DNA of 64,000 nt, from assembly GCF_000721265.1 (NCBI RefSeq), contig NZ_JOFZ01000006.1:62001-126000 (forward strand), given 5' to 3'. Source of the DNA: Streptomyces sp. NRRL F-5126. GTDB lineage: Bacteria; Actinomycetota; Actinomycetes; Streptomycetales; Streptomycetaceae. Shown here piece by piece: positions 52,941 to 62,017 of the stretch. The position numbers and the translations under genes are program-made. How positions within the stretch are numbered: the stretch's first letter is position 1; every line of letters begins with the position of its first letter. Under the pieces are notes generated by a model. It was not told where the DNA came from and ran no database searches. It worked only from the letters and a program-made list of their open reading frames with translations.

Positions 52941-55334
52941 CTATCCGCCGCCGAGCAGGCCTCCGCCGCCGTTGCCGTTCCCGTTGCCGTTCCCGTTACC
53001 GCCGTTGCCGCTGCCCGGCGGTGTGTAGGGCGGCGAGGTCGACGACGTCGGCGAGGACGGTGAGCCGCCAGGCGGTTCCGCCGTGTCCGACGGGTTGCCG
53101 CCGTCGGTCGCCGAGGCCGGGGGCGACGCCGGCGCGCTGGAGGTGGGCGGCGCGGGCGGGCTCGCGGAGTGGGTCGGCGACTGCGTCTCGCTCGGCGAGT
53201 TGCTGGGCGAGACGGTGTTCGACGGCGAATTGCTCGGCTGAACGCCGGCGCCCTGGTCGGTCTCGAGGTCGAACTTGCCGGCCTTGCCCTTCGCCGTCTC
53301 GGCCTTGGACACGTAGGCGTTCCAGATCTGGGCCGGGTAGCCGCCACCGTTGACACGGCCGCCCTGCGCGGTCAGCCCGCCGGTGCCGGTCAGCGGCACG
53401 TGGCCGTACTGGGGGTACTTCTTCCCCTCGACCGTCTCTGCCTTGGCCGCCTCGCCGAACAGGCCGACGGAGGTCACCAGGTTGGGCGTGAAGCCGCTGA
53501 ACCAGGCCGACACGTCGTTCTCCGACGTACCGGTCTTGCCCGCGACCTGGTAGTTGTCGTTGCGCACCATCGTGGCGGTACCGCTCTTGACCACACCGGT
53601 CAGCACGGAGGTGACGGCGTCGGCGGTCGAGCGCTTCAGCACCTGGTCGCCGATCGGGTCGGGCAGCGAGACCTTCTCCCCGCCGTGCTCGGCGGACTTG
53701 AGGATCGCCGGCGTGACCAGCTTGCCGTGGTTGTCGAACGTCGCGTACACGCCGGCCATCTGGAGCGGGCTCGCGCCCATGGTGCCGAGTGTCTGCGACG
53801 GGTACGGCTTCTGGTTCTTCATGTTCATGCCCAGCGTGCTGCCCATCTTGAGCACGTCGGGCATGCCCACGTCGACGCCCATCTGGGCGAAGACCGAGTT
53901 GACCGAGTCGTCCATGGCCTTCTGGACGGTGATCTTCCCGTAGTTGACGTGGTCCTCGTTCGTCGGCGCGAAGGCGATGCTGCTGCCCACGACGGGCCGT
54001 CCGCTGGTCCCGTCGTACATGGTGTTCGCGTTGATCGGCTTGCCGTCCTGCGTCTGCGAGCCGTTCTTGAGGGCGGTGGCGAGGATGACCGGCTTGAACG
54101 TCGAACCGGGCTGGAAGTCCTGGCGCGTGGCGTTGCTCGTCGCGTGCTTCAGGTAGTCCTGGCCGCCGTACATGGCGACGATCTTGCCCGTCTTCGGGTC
54201 GACCGAGACGGCGCCGGCCTGCGCGTCGGCGTCACGCGGGCGCTTCTTCTTGTCGAACTTGGAGGTCAGCTGGCTCTTGACCGCGGCCTCCAGCTTCTTC
54301 TCCTTGCCACGGTCGATGTTGAGCGTGATCGTCCAGCCGCCGGCCGCGACGCGCGCCTGCGCGTCGGCCGGTGACGCGCCCTGGTCCTCCAGGTGGCTCT
54401 CCAGCTCCTTGTTCGCCGCGTCGACGAGGTAACCGGTCTGCCCCGCCTCGCCCTTCGGCGGCTTGGGCTTCTGCGGCACGGGGAACTTCATGGACGCGCG
54501 GTCCTGGGCGGACAGCCAGTGCATGGAGACCATGTTGGTCAGCACCTTGTTCCAGCGCGCCGTGACCAGCTTCTTGCCCGTGGGGCTCGCGACAGCCCAG
54601 TCGTACTGGCTCGGGGCCTGCAGCAGCGCGGCCAGGTAGGCGCCCTGGTTGACGGTGAGCTGCGAGGCGTCGACGCCGTAGTAGGCCTGCGCGGCGGCCT
54701 GGATGCCGTACGCGTTGCGGCCGTAGTAGCTGGTGTTGATGTATCCGGCGAGGATGTCGTTCTTCGACTCCTTGCGGTCCACCTTGAGCGAGATCACCAG
54801 TTCCTTGAGCTTGCGGGAAACCGTCTGGTCCTGGCTCAGGTAGTAGTTCTTCACATACTGCTGGGTGATGGTCGAACCACCCTGCTTGCCCTTGCCGGTG
54901 ACCGTGTTGAACAGGGCGCGCGCGGTGCCTTTGAAGTCGACGCCGGAGTCCTGGTAGAAGGTCTTGTTCTCCAGCGCGACGAATGTGTGCTGGACGCCCT
55001 TGGGCACCTGGTCGATGCCGACGATCTCGCGGTTGACCTCGCCGGTCCTGGCGAGGACCTTGCCGTCGCCGTACTTGTAGACGTTGCTCTGCTGCTTCGC
55101 CGCGGCGTTGGCCGCGGGGACCTGGACCATGTTGTAGATGACGATGAAGCCGCCGATCGCCACCACGATCAGGCCGAGCAGCGTGCCGACGACCTTCTTC
55201 CAGGTGAAGAGTCTGCGTATGAAGCTCTTCTTCTGCGCCTGGCTGCCCCGGCGGCGGCTGCCGTGGCCCTGCTGGCGGTGACCGGCCCGGCGCGTCGCCT
55301 GCTGGCGCGCGCGTCGTTCTTCAGCTCGGCCCAT
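52941..55334 (-). CDS. Class A penicillin-binding protein (transglycosylase/transpeptidase)
   Basis: A 797-residue bifunctional PBP. A basic cytoplasmic start is followed by one transmembrane helix (about 46-68). The GT51 domain shows the catalytic Glu at E122 ('FVALENKTFYQDSGVDFKGT') and 'KQGGSTITQQYVKNYYLSQD'. The transpeptidase domain has S-x2-K in 'PGSTFKPVILA', SxN in 'DDSVNSVF' and KTG in 'VAGKTGTSEND'. The last 120 residues are a Ser/Pro/Thr- then Gly/Asn-rich wall-spanning tail with repeated 'SPSNS' and 'GNGNGN' units. It builds peptidoglycan; its exact role in growth or sporulation is unknown. Confidence 0.95.
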   Translation of the reverse strand: MGRAEERRARQQATRRAGHRQQGHGSRRRGSQAQKKSFIRRLFTWKKVVGTLLGLIVVAIGGFIVIYNMVQVPAANAAAKQQSNVYKYGDGKVLARTGEVNREIVGIDQVPKGVQHTFVALENKTFYQDSGVDFKGTARALFNTVTGKGKQGGSTITQQYVKNYYLSQDQTVSRKLKELVISLKVDRKESKNDILAGYINTSYYGRNAYGIQAAAQAYYGVDASQLTVNQGAYLAALLQAPSQYDWAVASPTGKKLVTARWNKVLTNMVSMHWLSAQDRASMKFPVPQKPKPPKGEAGQTGYLVDAANKELESHLEDQGASPADAQARVAAGGWTITLNIDRGKEKKLEAAVKSQLTSKFDKKKRPRDADAQAGAVSVDPKTGKIVAMYGGQDYLKHATSNATRQDFQPGSTFKPVILATALKNGSQTQDGKPINANTMYDGTSGRPVVGSSIAFAPTNEDHVNYGKITVQKAMDDSVNSVFAQMGVDVGMPDVLKMGSTLGMNMKNQKPYPSQTLGTMGASPLQMAGVYATFDNHGKLVTPAILKSAEHGGEKVSLPDPIGDQVLKRSTADAVTSVLTGVVKSGTATMVRNDNYQVAGKTGTSENDVSAWFSGFTPNLVTSVGLFGEAAKAETVEGKKYPQYGHVPLTGTGGLTAQGGRVNGGGYPAQIWNAYVSKAETAKGKAGKFDLETDQGAGVQPSNSPSNTVSPSNSPSETQSPTHSASPPAPPTSSAPASPPASATDGGNPSDTAEPPGGSPSSPTSSTSPPYTPPGSGNGGNGNGNGNGNGGGGLLGGG

Positions 55335-55618
55335 CGATGTGTCGCTCCGCTCTCAGGTCTCGGTACCGGTCACCCGTGTCGAGGCCCCCGTCGCCGTCGC
55401 CGGAATCGGCTGTGAACAAACTGCAAATCAGCTCAGAAAGCTAACACCGTGTCCTGTGGCGAACGTGGGCAGGTCCGACTTCGCGGGCGTGAGAAGAACC
55501 ACCCGCTTCACATGGAACCGACTCCCGAGAGACCAGAAGGGTTGCCGAGCGGTGTAATCTGATATCACAATGCTAGACAATCGATAGAGGCTCGCAGGAG
55601 ACGGACGGGGATACGGAC

Positions 55619-56581
55619 ATGGCTTCCACCAGCGACTTTCCACAGAAGGACGGCACGCACGAGGGCGGCGCGCCCGACGTGCCGAAGATGCCGCGAACCG
55701 GCGTGCAGGAGTTCACGGCCCGCAGCATCCACGGCGGGCTCGCGCTGCTGCTCGGGCTGCTCGGCCTCTGCGCCGGCGTCGCGCTGCTGGCCGTGGCGGC
55801 GGCCGCGCACGACTCCACGACCAAGGCCGCGCTGATCCCGTGCGGGATCGTGCTCATCATCGCCGCGATCGTGGCGATGCGCGGGCTGAACATGGTGGCG
55901 CCCGGCGAGGCACGGGTGGTGCAGCTGTTCGGCCGCTACCGCGGCACGATCCGCACGGACGGGCTGCGCTGGGTCAACCCGTTCACGACGCGGCGCCGCA
56001 TCTCCACGCGTGTGCGCAACCACGAGACGCCGGTGCTGAAGGTCAACGACGCGTACGGCAACCCGATCGAGCTCGCGGCGGTCGTGGTCTGGAAGGTCCG
56101 CGACACCGCGCAGGCGACGTTCGAGGTCGACGACTTCCTGGAGTTCGTCGGCACGCAGACGGAGGCCGCGCTGCGGCACATCGCCATCGAGTACCCGTAC
56201 GACGCGCACGACGAGGGCGGGCTCTCGCTGCGCGGCAACGCGGAGGAGATCACGGAGAAGCTCGCCGTGGAGCTGTCGGTGCGGGTGGAGGCGGCGGGCG
56301 TGCAGATCATCGAGTCGCGCTTCACGCACCTCGCGTACGCCCCGGAGATCGCCTCCGCGATGCTCCAGCGCCAGCAGGCCGGCGCGGTGGTCGCGGCGCG
56401 GCGGCAGATCGTGGACGGCGCGGTCGGGATGGTCGAGGCCGCGCTGAAGCGGCTGCGGCAGGAGGACATCGTCGTGCTCGACGAGGAGCGGCAGGCGGCG
56501 ATGGTGTCGAACCTGCTGGTGGTGCTGTGCGGGGACCGGGCGGCGCAGCCGATCGTCAACACCGGCACGCTGTACCAGTGA
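55619..56581 (+). CDS. SPFH (stomatin/prohibitin/flotillin) domain protein
   Basis: A 320-residue membrane protein with two close transmembrane segments (about 36-65 and 72-95), then the SPFH domain from 'VAPGEARVVQLFGRYRGTIR' through 'EITEKLAVELSVRVEAAGVQ', and a helical C-terminal region. SPFH proteins form membrane-bound ring assemblies that recruit proteases or organise membrane domains. Its TGA overlaps the GTG of the next gene (GTGA), so the two are translationally coupled. An AT-rich stretch before the start (TGATATCACAATGCTAGACA) may contain the promoter. Confidence 0.9.
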   Translation: MASTSDFPQKDGTHEGGAPDVPKMPRTGVQEFTARSIHGGLALLLGLLGLCAGVALLAVAAAAHDSTTKAALIPCGIVLIIAAIVAMRGLNMVAPGEARVVQLFGRYRGTIRTDGLRWVNPFTTRRRISTRVRNHETPVLKVNDAYGNPIELAAVVVWKVRDTAQATFEVDDFLEFVGTQTEAALRHIAIEYPYDAHDEGGLSLRGNAEEITEKLAVELSVRVEAAGVQIIESRFTHLAYAPEIASAMLQRQQAGAVVAARRQIVDGAVGMVEAALKRLRQEDIVVLDEERQAAMVSNLLVVLCGDRAAQPIVNTGTLYQ

Positions 56582-56844
56582 CGGACGCGGCAGGTGATCG
56601 CGAGCGGGACCGCGGGGGCGGGGGCGCCGGCGGGGGCGCGAGCCGCAAGCAGGTGCTGCTGCGTCTCGACCCCGCCGTGTACGAGGCACTGGCCCGCTGG
56701 GCCTCGGACGAGCTGCGCAGCGCGAACGCGCAGATCGAGTTCGTCCTGCGCCGCGCGCTGTCCGAGGCGGGCCGCCTGCCGGGCGGCGCGGGCCCCATCC
56801 CCCGCAGGGGGCGCCCACCGCGGCGGGACGGCCCGGAGCCCTGA
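56578..56844 (+). CDS. Small ribbon-helix-helix (Arc-type) protein
   Basis: 88 residues with a Gly-rich start followed by the ribbon-helix-helix core 'RKQVLLRLDPAVYEALARWA' and 'SDELRSANAQIEFVLRRALS', and a basic Pro/Arg tail. RHH proteins bind DNA as dimers through the beta-ribbon 'QVLLRL'. The GTG start overlaps the SPFH stop by 4 bp. No toxin gene follows, so a toxin-antitoxin role is not supported; it may regulate the SPFH gene or act with it. Confidence 0.8.
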   Translation: MTDAAGDRERDRGGGGAGGGASRKQVLLRLDPAVYEALARWASDELRSANAQIEFVLRRALSEAGRLPGGAGPIPRRGRPPRRDGPEP

Positions 56845-57507
56845 GGAGTCGCTCCGCGCCGCCGCGCGCGGCCTCCCGGCGCCACGGCCCTGAACAACGG
56901 GCCCCTGGCCCCCAGCGCGGGCCGCGGGGCGGCGGACACCCGAGGCCGAGCGTGCGCCCGCGGCGGCCGGCCATGGGCGCCGCGTCCTCCGCGTCACGGC
57001 GGAACGCCGACGCCCGGGGCCGGCGGCCCCGTGCGCGCCGCGCACGGTCCGGGCCGTCCCGGCCGAGGCGCCCGCCCGGCGGGAGCACCGAGCAGCCCGG
57101 CGCACACGGCTGCGGGGCGGGCGCAGCGCACGCGCCTCGGGCACCGGGGCCAGTGCCGCGCGGCGCGGACCGCGCCTCCGACCACCCCCGGCTCGCCGGA
57201 CACAGAGCACGCCAGGCGGCGGTCCGCCGAACCCCGGCGGCACCCCCGGCCGGGTCGCACGGCGGAAACGGAGCACGCGCCTCGGAAGACGACCGCCCCG
57301 GTGCCGCAGGTGCGGACCGTGCCCCCTGCCCGCCTCCCCTACGCGGTCCGCGCGGCGACAGCGGTTCGTCGCGGCGCGGACCGCGAACACTGGCCGCCGC
57401 CCGGCCGTTCCGGCGCCGCATGCGCACTGCGGGCCTGGCAGGCTGCCGCCCGCCGGGCGCCGGGGGCGCCGCGGCCCGGCCGGGCTCCACGCGCGGGGCC
57501 GAACAGG
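56845..57507. other. About 660-bp extremely GC-rich region without a supported gene
   Basis: Long open frames exist on both strands here because stop codons are rare in this composition. All products are Arg/Pro/Ala-rich without any domain, and none has a ribosome-binding site. The stretch could hold control elements for the PadR operon or be decayed DNA. No strong stem was noted. Confidence 0.5.
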
Positions 57508-57527
57508 CTATACACCGCGTGTATAGT
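57508..57527 (+). promoter_or_regulatory. PadR operator overlapping the promoter of the PadR-ABC operon
   Basis: CTATACACCGCGTGTATAG is a perfect 8-bp inverted repeat with a 3-bp centre, the shape typical of PadR sites. TATAGT (57522-57527) inside it fits a -10 box, with the predicted start at or next to the ATG at 57535, giving a leaderless transcript. This would make the regulator repress itself and the exporter genes behind it. Confidence 0.7.
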
Positions 57528-57534
57528 CGTCGGC

Positions 57535-58059
57535 ATGTCCATCGGTCACACCCTCCTCGGTCTCCTGGAGACCGGCCCGCGCCACGGCTACGACCTCAAG
57601 CGCGCCTTCGACGACCGGTTCGGTCACGACCGGCCGCTGCACTACGGGCAGGTCTACTCGACCATGTCCAGGCTGCTGAAGAACGGGCTCGTCGAGGTCG
57701 ACAGCGTCGAGTCGGGCGACGGGCCCGAGCGCAAGCGGTACGCCGTCACGGACGCCGGGGTGACCGATGTGCGCGCGTGGCTGGAGAAGCCGGAGAAGCC
57801 GGAGCCTTACCTCCAGTCGACCCTGTACACCAAGGTCGTCATCGCGCTGCTGACCGGCCGCGACGCCGCCGTGCTGCTCGACACCCAGCGCGCCGAGCAC
57901 CTGCGCTGGATGCGCGACCTCACGGAGCGCAAGCGCCGGGGCGACCTCGCGGACCAGCTCATCTGCGACCACGCGCTGTTCCACCTGGACGCCGACGTCC
58001 GCTGGCTCGAACTGACCGCGGCCCGGCTCGGCCGGCTCGCCGAGGAGGTGAGGAAGTGA
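57535..58059 (+). CDS. PadR-family transcriptional regulator
   Basis: A 174-residue protein with the PadR winged helix at residues about 1-80 ('SIGHTLLGLLETGPRHGYDL', 'LHYGQVYSTMSRLLKNGLVE', 'KRYAVTDAGVTDVRAWLEKP') and a C-terminal helical dimerisation region (Vir_act_alpha_C). No ribosome-binding site is seen before the ATG, consistent with a leaderless mRNA. Its TGA overlaps the GTG of the ABC ATPase. It likely represses the three-gene exporter operon until a drug-like ligand binds. Confidence 0.92.
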   Translation: MSIGHTLLGLLETGPRHGYDLKRAFDDRFGHDRPLHYGQVYSTMSRLLKNGLVEVDSVESGDGPERKRYAVTDAGVTDVRAWLEKPEKPEPYLQSTLYTKVVIALLTGRDAAVLLDTQRAEHLRWMRDLTERKRRGDLADQLICDHALFHLDADVRWLELTAARLGRLAEEVRK

Positions 58060-58742
58060 CCCGCGACGAACCGCTGCTGAGCGCCGTCGGCCTGCACAAG
58101 GCCTATGGCCCGACCGCGGCACTCAGCGGCGCGGACTTCTCGATCCGCCCCGGCGAGATCGTCGCCGTCATGGGGCCTTCCGGATCCGGCAAGTCCACGC
58201 TCCTGCACTGCCTCGCCGGCATCGTCGTGCCGGACTCCGGCTCCATCACCTACCGGGGCACGGAGCTGACCGGCCTGCCCGACGCGCGCCGCAGCGAACT
58301 GCGCCGCACCGACTTCGGGTTCGTGTTCCAGTTCGGCCAGCTCGTGCCCGAGCTGACGTGCCTGGAGAACGTGGCGCTGCCGCTGCGCCTCGGCGGCGCA
58401 CGCCGCAAGGAGGCCGAGGCGGCCGCGCGCGAGTGGCTGGAGCGCCTTGAGGTCACCGGCGTCGCCCGCAAGCGGCCCGGCGAGATCTCCGGCGGCCAGG
58501 GCCAGCGCGTCGCGGTGGCGCGCTCCCTCGTCACGTCGCCGCGCGTCGTCTTCGCGGACGAGCCGACCGGCGCCCTGGACTCGCTCAACGGAGAGCGTGT
58601 GATGGAACTGCTCACGGACGCGGCCCGGTACACGGACGCCGCGGTCGTCCTCGTCACCCACGAGACGCGCGTCGCCGCCTACTCCGACCGCGAGGTCGTC
58701 GTGCGGGACGGCGCGGCGCGCGACATGGCGACGATCCGGTGA
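58056..58742 (+). CDS. ABC transporter ATP-binding protein (MacB/LolD type)
   Basis: A 228-residue ATPase with Walker A 'GPSGSGKST', Q-loop 'FVFQFGQLVPELTCLENVAL', the signature 'EISGGQGQRVAVARSLVTSP', Walker B 'VVFADEPTGALDS' and the H-loop 'LVTHE'. The first residue of the signature is I rather than L. Start GTG overlaps the PadR stop and is preceded by GGAGGTGAGGAA. It forms an exporter with the FtsX-like permease that follows with another 4-bp overlap. Confidence 0.94.
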   Translation: MTRDEPLLSAVGLHKAYGPTAALSGADFSIRPGEIVAVMGPSGSGKSTLLHCLAGIVVPDSGSITYRGTELTGLPDARRSELRRTDFGFVFQFGQLVPELTCLENVALPLRLGGARRKEAEAAAREWLERLEVTGVARKRPGEISGGQGQRVAVARSLVTSPRVVFADEPTGALDSLNGERVMELLTDAARYTDAAVVLVTHETRVAAYSDREVVVRDGAARDMATIR

Positions 58743-61108
58743 GAGCGCTGCACGACCTCGCGCTCGGCATGCGGTTCGCGGTGTCCGGGGGCCGCGAGGG
58801 GTGGATTCGCGCGGGTCTCACCGCGCTCGGCGTGGGCCTCGGGGTGGCGCTGCTGCTGGCCGCCTCGTCCGTGCCGTCCATCATCGACGGCCGCACGGCC
58901 CGCACCGAGGCGCGGGGCATCGCCGCGACGCACTCCGGGAAGGTGCCGCGCTCGGACACGTCGTTCCTGTACATCGACGCGAGCACGGAGTTCCACGGGC
59001 GCCCCGTCACCGGCAGGCTGCTGCGCGCGGACGGCGCGCACGCCACCCCGCCGCCCGGGGTGGCCGCGCTCCCGCGCCCCGGCGACATGGTGGTCTCCCC
59101 GGCGCTGCGCGAGCTGATGGACTCTCCGGGCGGCACGCTGCTGCGGCAGCGCCTGCCGTTCCACGACGCCGGCACCGTGGCGGGCGCCGGGCTGCTCGAC
59201 CCGGACGAACTGGTCTACTACGCCGGCGACTCGGAGCTTTCCACCCACCGGGGCGCGCACCGTGCGAGCGCGTACGGGAGCGACGACGCCCCCGACCCGC
59301 TCGACCCGATGCTCATCGCCGTCATCGCGCTGATCTGCGTGGTGCTGCTGGTGCCGGTGATCGTCTTCATCGCGACGGCCGTGCGGTTCGGCGGCGAGCG
59401 CAGGGACCGCAGGCTCGCCGCGCTGCGGCTCGTCGGCGCCGACGCGCGCGCCACCCGCCGGATGGCGGCGGGCGAGGCGCTGTTCGGCGCGGGCGCGGGC
59501 CTTGCCGCCGGCGGCGTGATCTTCGCGGCGGTGCGGCACTTCGCGGGATCCATCCGGCTGTGGGGCATGTCGGCGTTCCCCGTGGACGTGACGCCCGTCC
59601 CGCTGCTCGCGGTGCTGGTCGTGGCCGCCGTCCTGGCCACCTCGGTGGGCGCGGCGCTGTTCGCGCTGCGCTCCGTGTCGATCGAGCCGCTGGGTGTCGT
59701 GCGGGAGGCGGAGCTGCGGCCGCGGCGCCTGTGGTGGCGGCTGGCGGTTCCCGCGGCGGGTATCGCGACGCTGGTCCTCACGCACCGGTTCGCGGGCAGG
59801 AACGCGGCGCTGCACACCGTGCCGATCGTCGTGGGCGCGGCGCTGACGCTGATCGGCCTTGTCGGCCTGCTGCCGTGGCTGGTGGAGAAGGCCGTGGCGC
59901 GGCTGCGCGGCGGCCCCGTGCCGTGGCAACTGGCGACCCGGCGCCTGCAGTTGAGCGGCGGCTCCGCGTCACGCGCGGTCGGCGGCATCACGGTCGCCGT
60001 GGCGGGCGCGATCCTGCTGCAGATGGTGTTCGGCGGGATCCAGGACGACTTCGCGCACCCGGACGACTCGACGGGCGCGGTGCCGACCTCATCGGCGCAC
60101 GGCCACGGCGCGCCCCGTGAGGCGGACGTGACCGTTCAGGTCAGCGCCGGGGACATGGGCCTCGCCCGCCGCCTCGCGGCGTCCCTCGGCTCCACGCACG
60201 GCGTGAGCGGCGTCGCGGCGACGGTCGAGGCGTACGCGACACCGCTCACCCGGGCGAGCACCCGCCGGGGCGAGGCGGGCGGCGCCATTACGACCGTCAC
60301 GGTCGGGGACTGCGCGAGTCTGCGCGCCTTCGCGCGCATCACGTCCTGCCACGACGGCGACACGTTCGTCTCCCGTACGAGCGCCCCGAGGGCGGTCGAC
60401 GACCGGCCGGGCGAGATCGTCGCCCTCGACAGCGGCGACGGACCGGGCGCCCGCCCCGACGCCGCGCGGTTCACCGTGCCCTCCTCGGCCCGTACCGTCC
60501 GCTCGCTGCCCGGCTGGCAGGGCGAGAGCCACGCGGGCGTGCTCGCGACCCCAGCCGCGCTCGACGCGTCGAGGATCGCCGGCGCCGCCACATGGGCCCG
60601 GGTCTGGACGGACGGCGGCCGCTCGCCCGACACGGTGGAGCGCGTGCGGACGGCCGCGGCCCTGGCCGATCCGACGGCCCGCGTCGGCACGTGGGTCAAC
60701 GAGGCACGCGACAGGCAGTACGCGAGCGTCCAGACGGGCCTCAAGATCGGCGGCACCGCGACGATGGCGCTGATCGCGGCGAGCCTCCTCGTCTCGCAGA
60801 TCGAGCAGTTGCGTGAGCGCAGGCGGCTGCTGTCGGTGCTGGTCGCGTTCGGCACGCGCCGCTCCACGCTGGCCTGGTCGGTGCTGTGGCAGACCGCGGT
60901 GCCCGTGGTGGTCGGCACCCTGCTCGCGGTAGCGGGCGGCGTGGCGCTCGGCAAGGTGACGCTCGACCTGCTGGCCGAACCGGTCGGCGGCTGGTGGGTG
61001 TTCTGGCCGTACGCGTCGATGGGGGCGGCCGTCGTCCTGCTGGTGACGCTGGCGTGCATGCCGCCGCTGTGGCGCCTGATGCGGCCGGACGGCCTGCACA
61101 CGGAGTGA
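58739..61108 (+). CDS. FtsX-like ABC transporter permease
   Basis: A 789-residue membrane protein with an N-terminal helix ('AGLTALGVGLGVALLLAASS'), a long extracellular loop, and two FtsX helix bundles ('LIAVIALICVVLLVPVIVFI', 'VPLLAVLVVAAVLATSVGAA', and near the end 'WQTAVPVVVGTLLAVAGGVA', 'YASMGAAVVLLVTLACMPPL'). The large external region between about 440 and 640 lacks a known motif apart from 'SCHDGDTF' and its Cys pair. The permease has the size and topology of MacB-type exporters of antibiotics or lipids. GTG start coupled to the ATPase. Confidence 0.9.
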   Translation: MRALHDLALGMRFAVSGGREGWIRAGLTALGVGLGVALLLAASSVPSIIDGRTARTEARGIAATHSGKVPRSDTSFLYIDASTEFHGRPVTGRLLRADGAHATPPPGVAALPRPGDMVVSPALRELMDSPGGTLLRQRLPFHDAGTVAGAGLLDPDELVYYAGDSELSTHRGAHRASAYGSDDAPDPLDPMLIAVIALICVVLLVPVIVFIATAVRFGGERRDRRLAALRLVGADARATRRMAAGEALFGAGAGLAAGGVIFAAVRHFAGSIRLWGMSAFPVDVTPVPLLAVLVVAAVLATSVGAALFALRSVSIEPLGVVREAELRPRRLWWRLAVPAAGIATLVLTHRFAGRNAALHTVPIVVGAALTLIGLVGLLPWLVEKAVARLRGGPVPWQLATRRLQLSGGSASRAVGGITVAVAGAILLQMVFGGIQDDFAHPDDSTGAVPTSSAHGHGAPREADVTVQVSAGDMGLARRLAASLGSTHGVSGVAATVEAYATPLTRASTRRGEAGGAITTVTVGDCASLRAFARITSCHDGDTFVSRTSAPRAVDDRPGEIVALDSGDGPGARPDAARFTVPSSARTVRSLPGWQGESHAGVLATPAALDASRIAGAATWARVWTDGGRSPDTVERVRTAAALADPTARVGTWVNEARDRQYASVQTGLKIGGTATMALIAASLLVSQIEQLRERRRLLSVLVAFGTRRSTLAWSVLWQTAVPVVVGTLLAVAGGVALGKVTLDLLAEPVGGWWVFWPYASMGAAVVLLVTLACMPPLWRLMRPDGLHTE

Positions 61109-61141
61109 CGTGCGGGCGCCACGGGCCGCCGGCCGCAGCCG

Positions 61142-62017
61142 CTACCCGCCCGACTTGACGGTCCTCATCACCTGGCGCAGGTCGTCCGCCATCGCGGGCT
61201 CCAGCACGGTGGCGACGACGTGCGCGGACACGTACTGCGGCCGCAGGTCCACGGCGGCGTCCCGGTGTCCGTCGTACGACGAGTAGACGGTCACGGACAG
61301 CGTGAACTCGGCCCGCCCGTCGAGGACCCGCAGCGTCGGGGGCAGGTCTCCGACGGTGTCCGTGATCAGGTAGGCGCGCTCGCCGAGCCCGGGCACGCGC
61401 AGCGCGTGCAGTTCGGAACCGGGCGACTTCGGCGCGGGCAGGGCGTCGAACTCCGGTGCCGGGTCGGTCTTCCGGTGCAGGACGTAGGTGAGGTCGACGA
61501 GCGCGCGTGCGGCGCTGTGCGGGCCCGCGTTGGTGGTCGGGCCGTGGAACGGGCCGTCGCGCGGCGCGGGTCCGAGGTCGGTGCGGCAGGCGGCGCTGTC
61601 GACCGCCGCCGTCTCGTCCGAGGTGGCCTCGGGCGTCCCGGTCCTGCCGAGCTCCTTCGACAGCGCGGGCAGCGGGGCGTCCAGGCACAGGTTGCGCTCG
61701 GCGCCGTAGCCGCCGAGGTCCGGGCCCGATGCGCGGTACGCGTACAGGCCCGCGCCCCAGAGCACGGACGCGGCGAGCGCGCCCCACACGGCCCACGTGA
61801 GGGCCGCACGGCGCGGGACGGGCCCCGGCGCGCCGTCGGCGACGACGACCGGCTCCCGCGCGGGGTCGCCGCCCGGGCCACCGCCGTACAGCCCGCTGCC
61901 GCCCGGGCCGTCGCCCGAGCGCTGTCCCGGCAGCGGGGGCGCGGTGCGGCGGCCGGACCGGCCGGCCGCGCCGTCGTAAGGCCCGTCCTCGCCCTCGAGC
62001 TCGGGTTCCGAGATCAC
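61142..62017 (-). CDS. Hypothetical membrane-anchored protein
   Basis: A 291-residue protein with a 70-residue Gly/Pro-rich cytoplasmic start, one transmembrane helix ('ALTWAVWGALAASVLWGAGL') and an external domain with a pair of Cys ('ERNLCLDAPLPAL', 'VDSAACRTDLGP') that may form a disulfide. I did not recognise the family. Its ATG overlaps the stop of the AI-2E-type permease gene by 4 bp (ATGA), so it is probably translated with that protein. Confidence 0.7.
   Translation of the reverse strand: MISEPELEGEDGPYDGAAGRSGRRTAPPLPGQRSGDGPGGSGLYGGGPGGDPAREPVVVADGAPGPVPRRAALTWAVWGALAASVLWGAGLYAYRASGPDLGGYGAERNLCLDAPLPALSKELGRTGTPEATSDETAAVDSAACRTDLGPAPRDGPFHGPTTNAGPHSAARALVDLTYVLHRKTDPAPEFDALPAPKSPGSELHALRVPGLGERAYLITDTVGDLPPTLRVLDGRAEFTLSVTVYSSYDGHRDAAVDLRPQYVSAHVVATVLEPAMADDLRQVMRTVKSGG

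Noticed and set aside
56845..57534. Long plus- and minus-strand open frames before the PadR gene
   Set aside because: No domain, no ribosome-binding site, and Arg/Pro/Ala composition in every frame. The PadR protein clearly begins at 57535.
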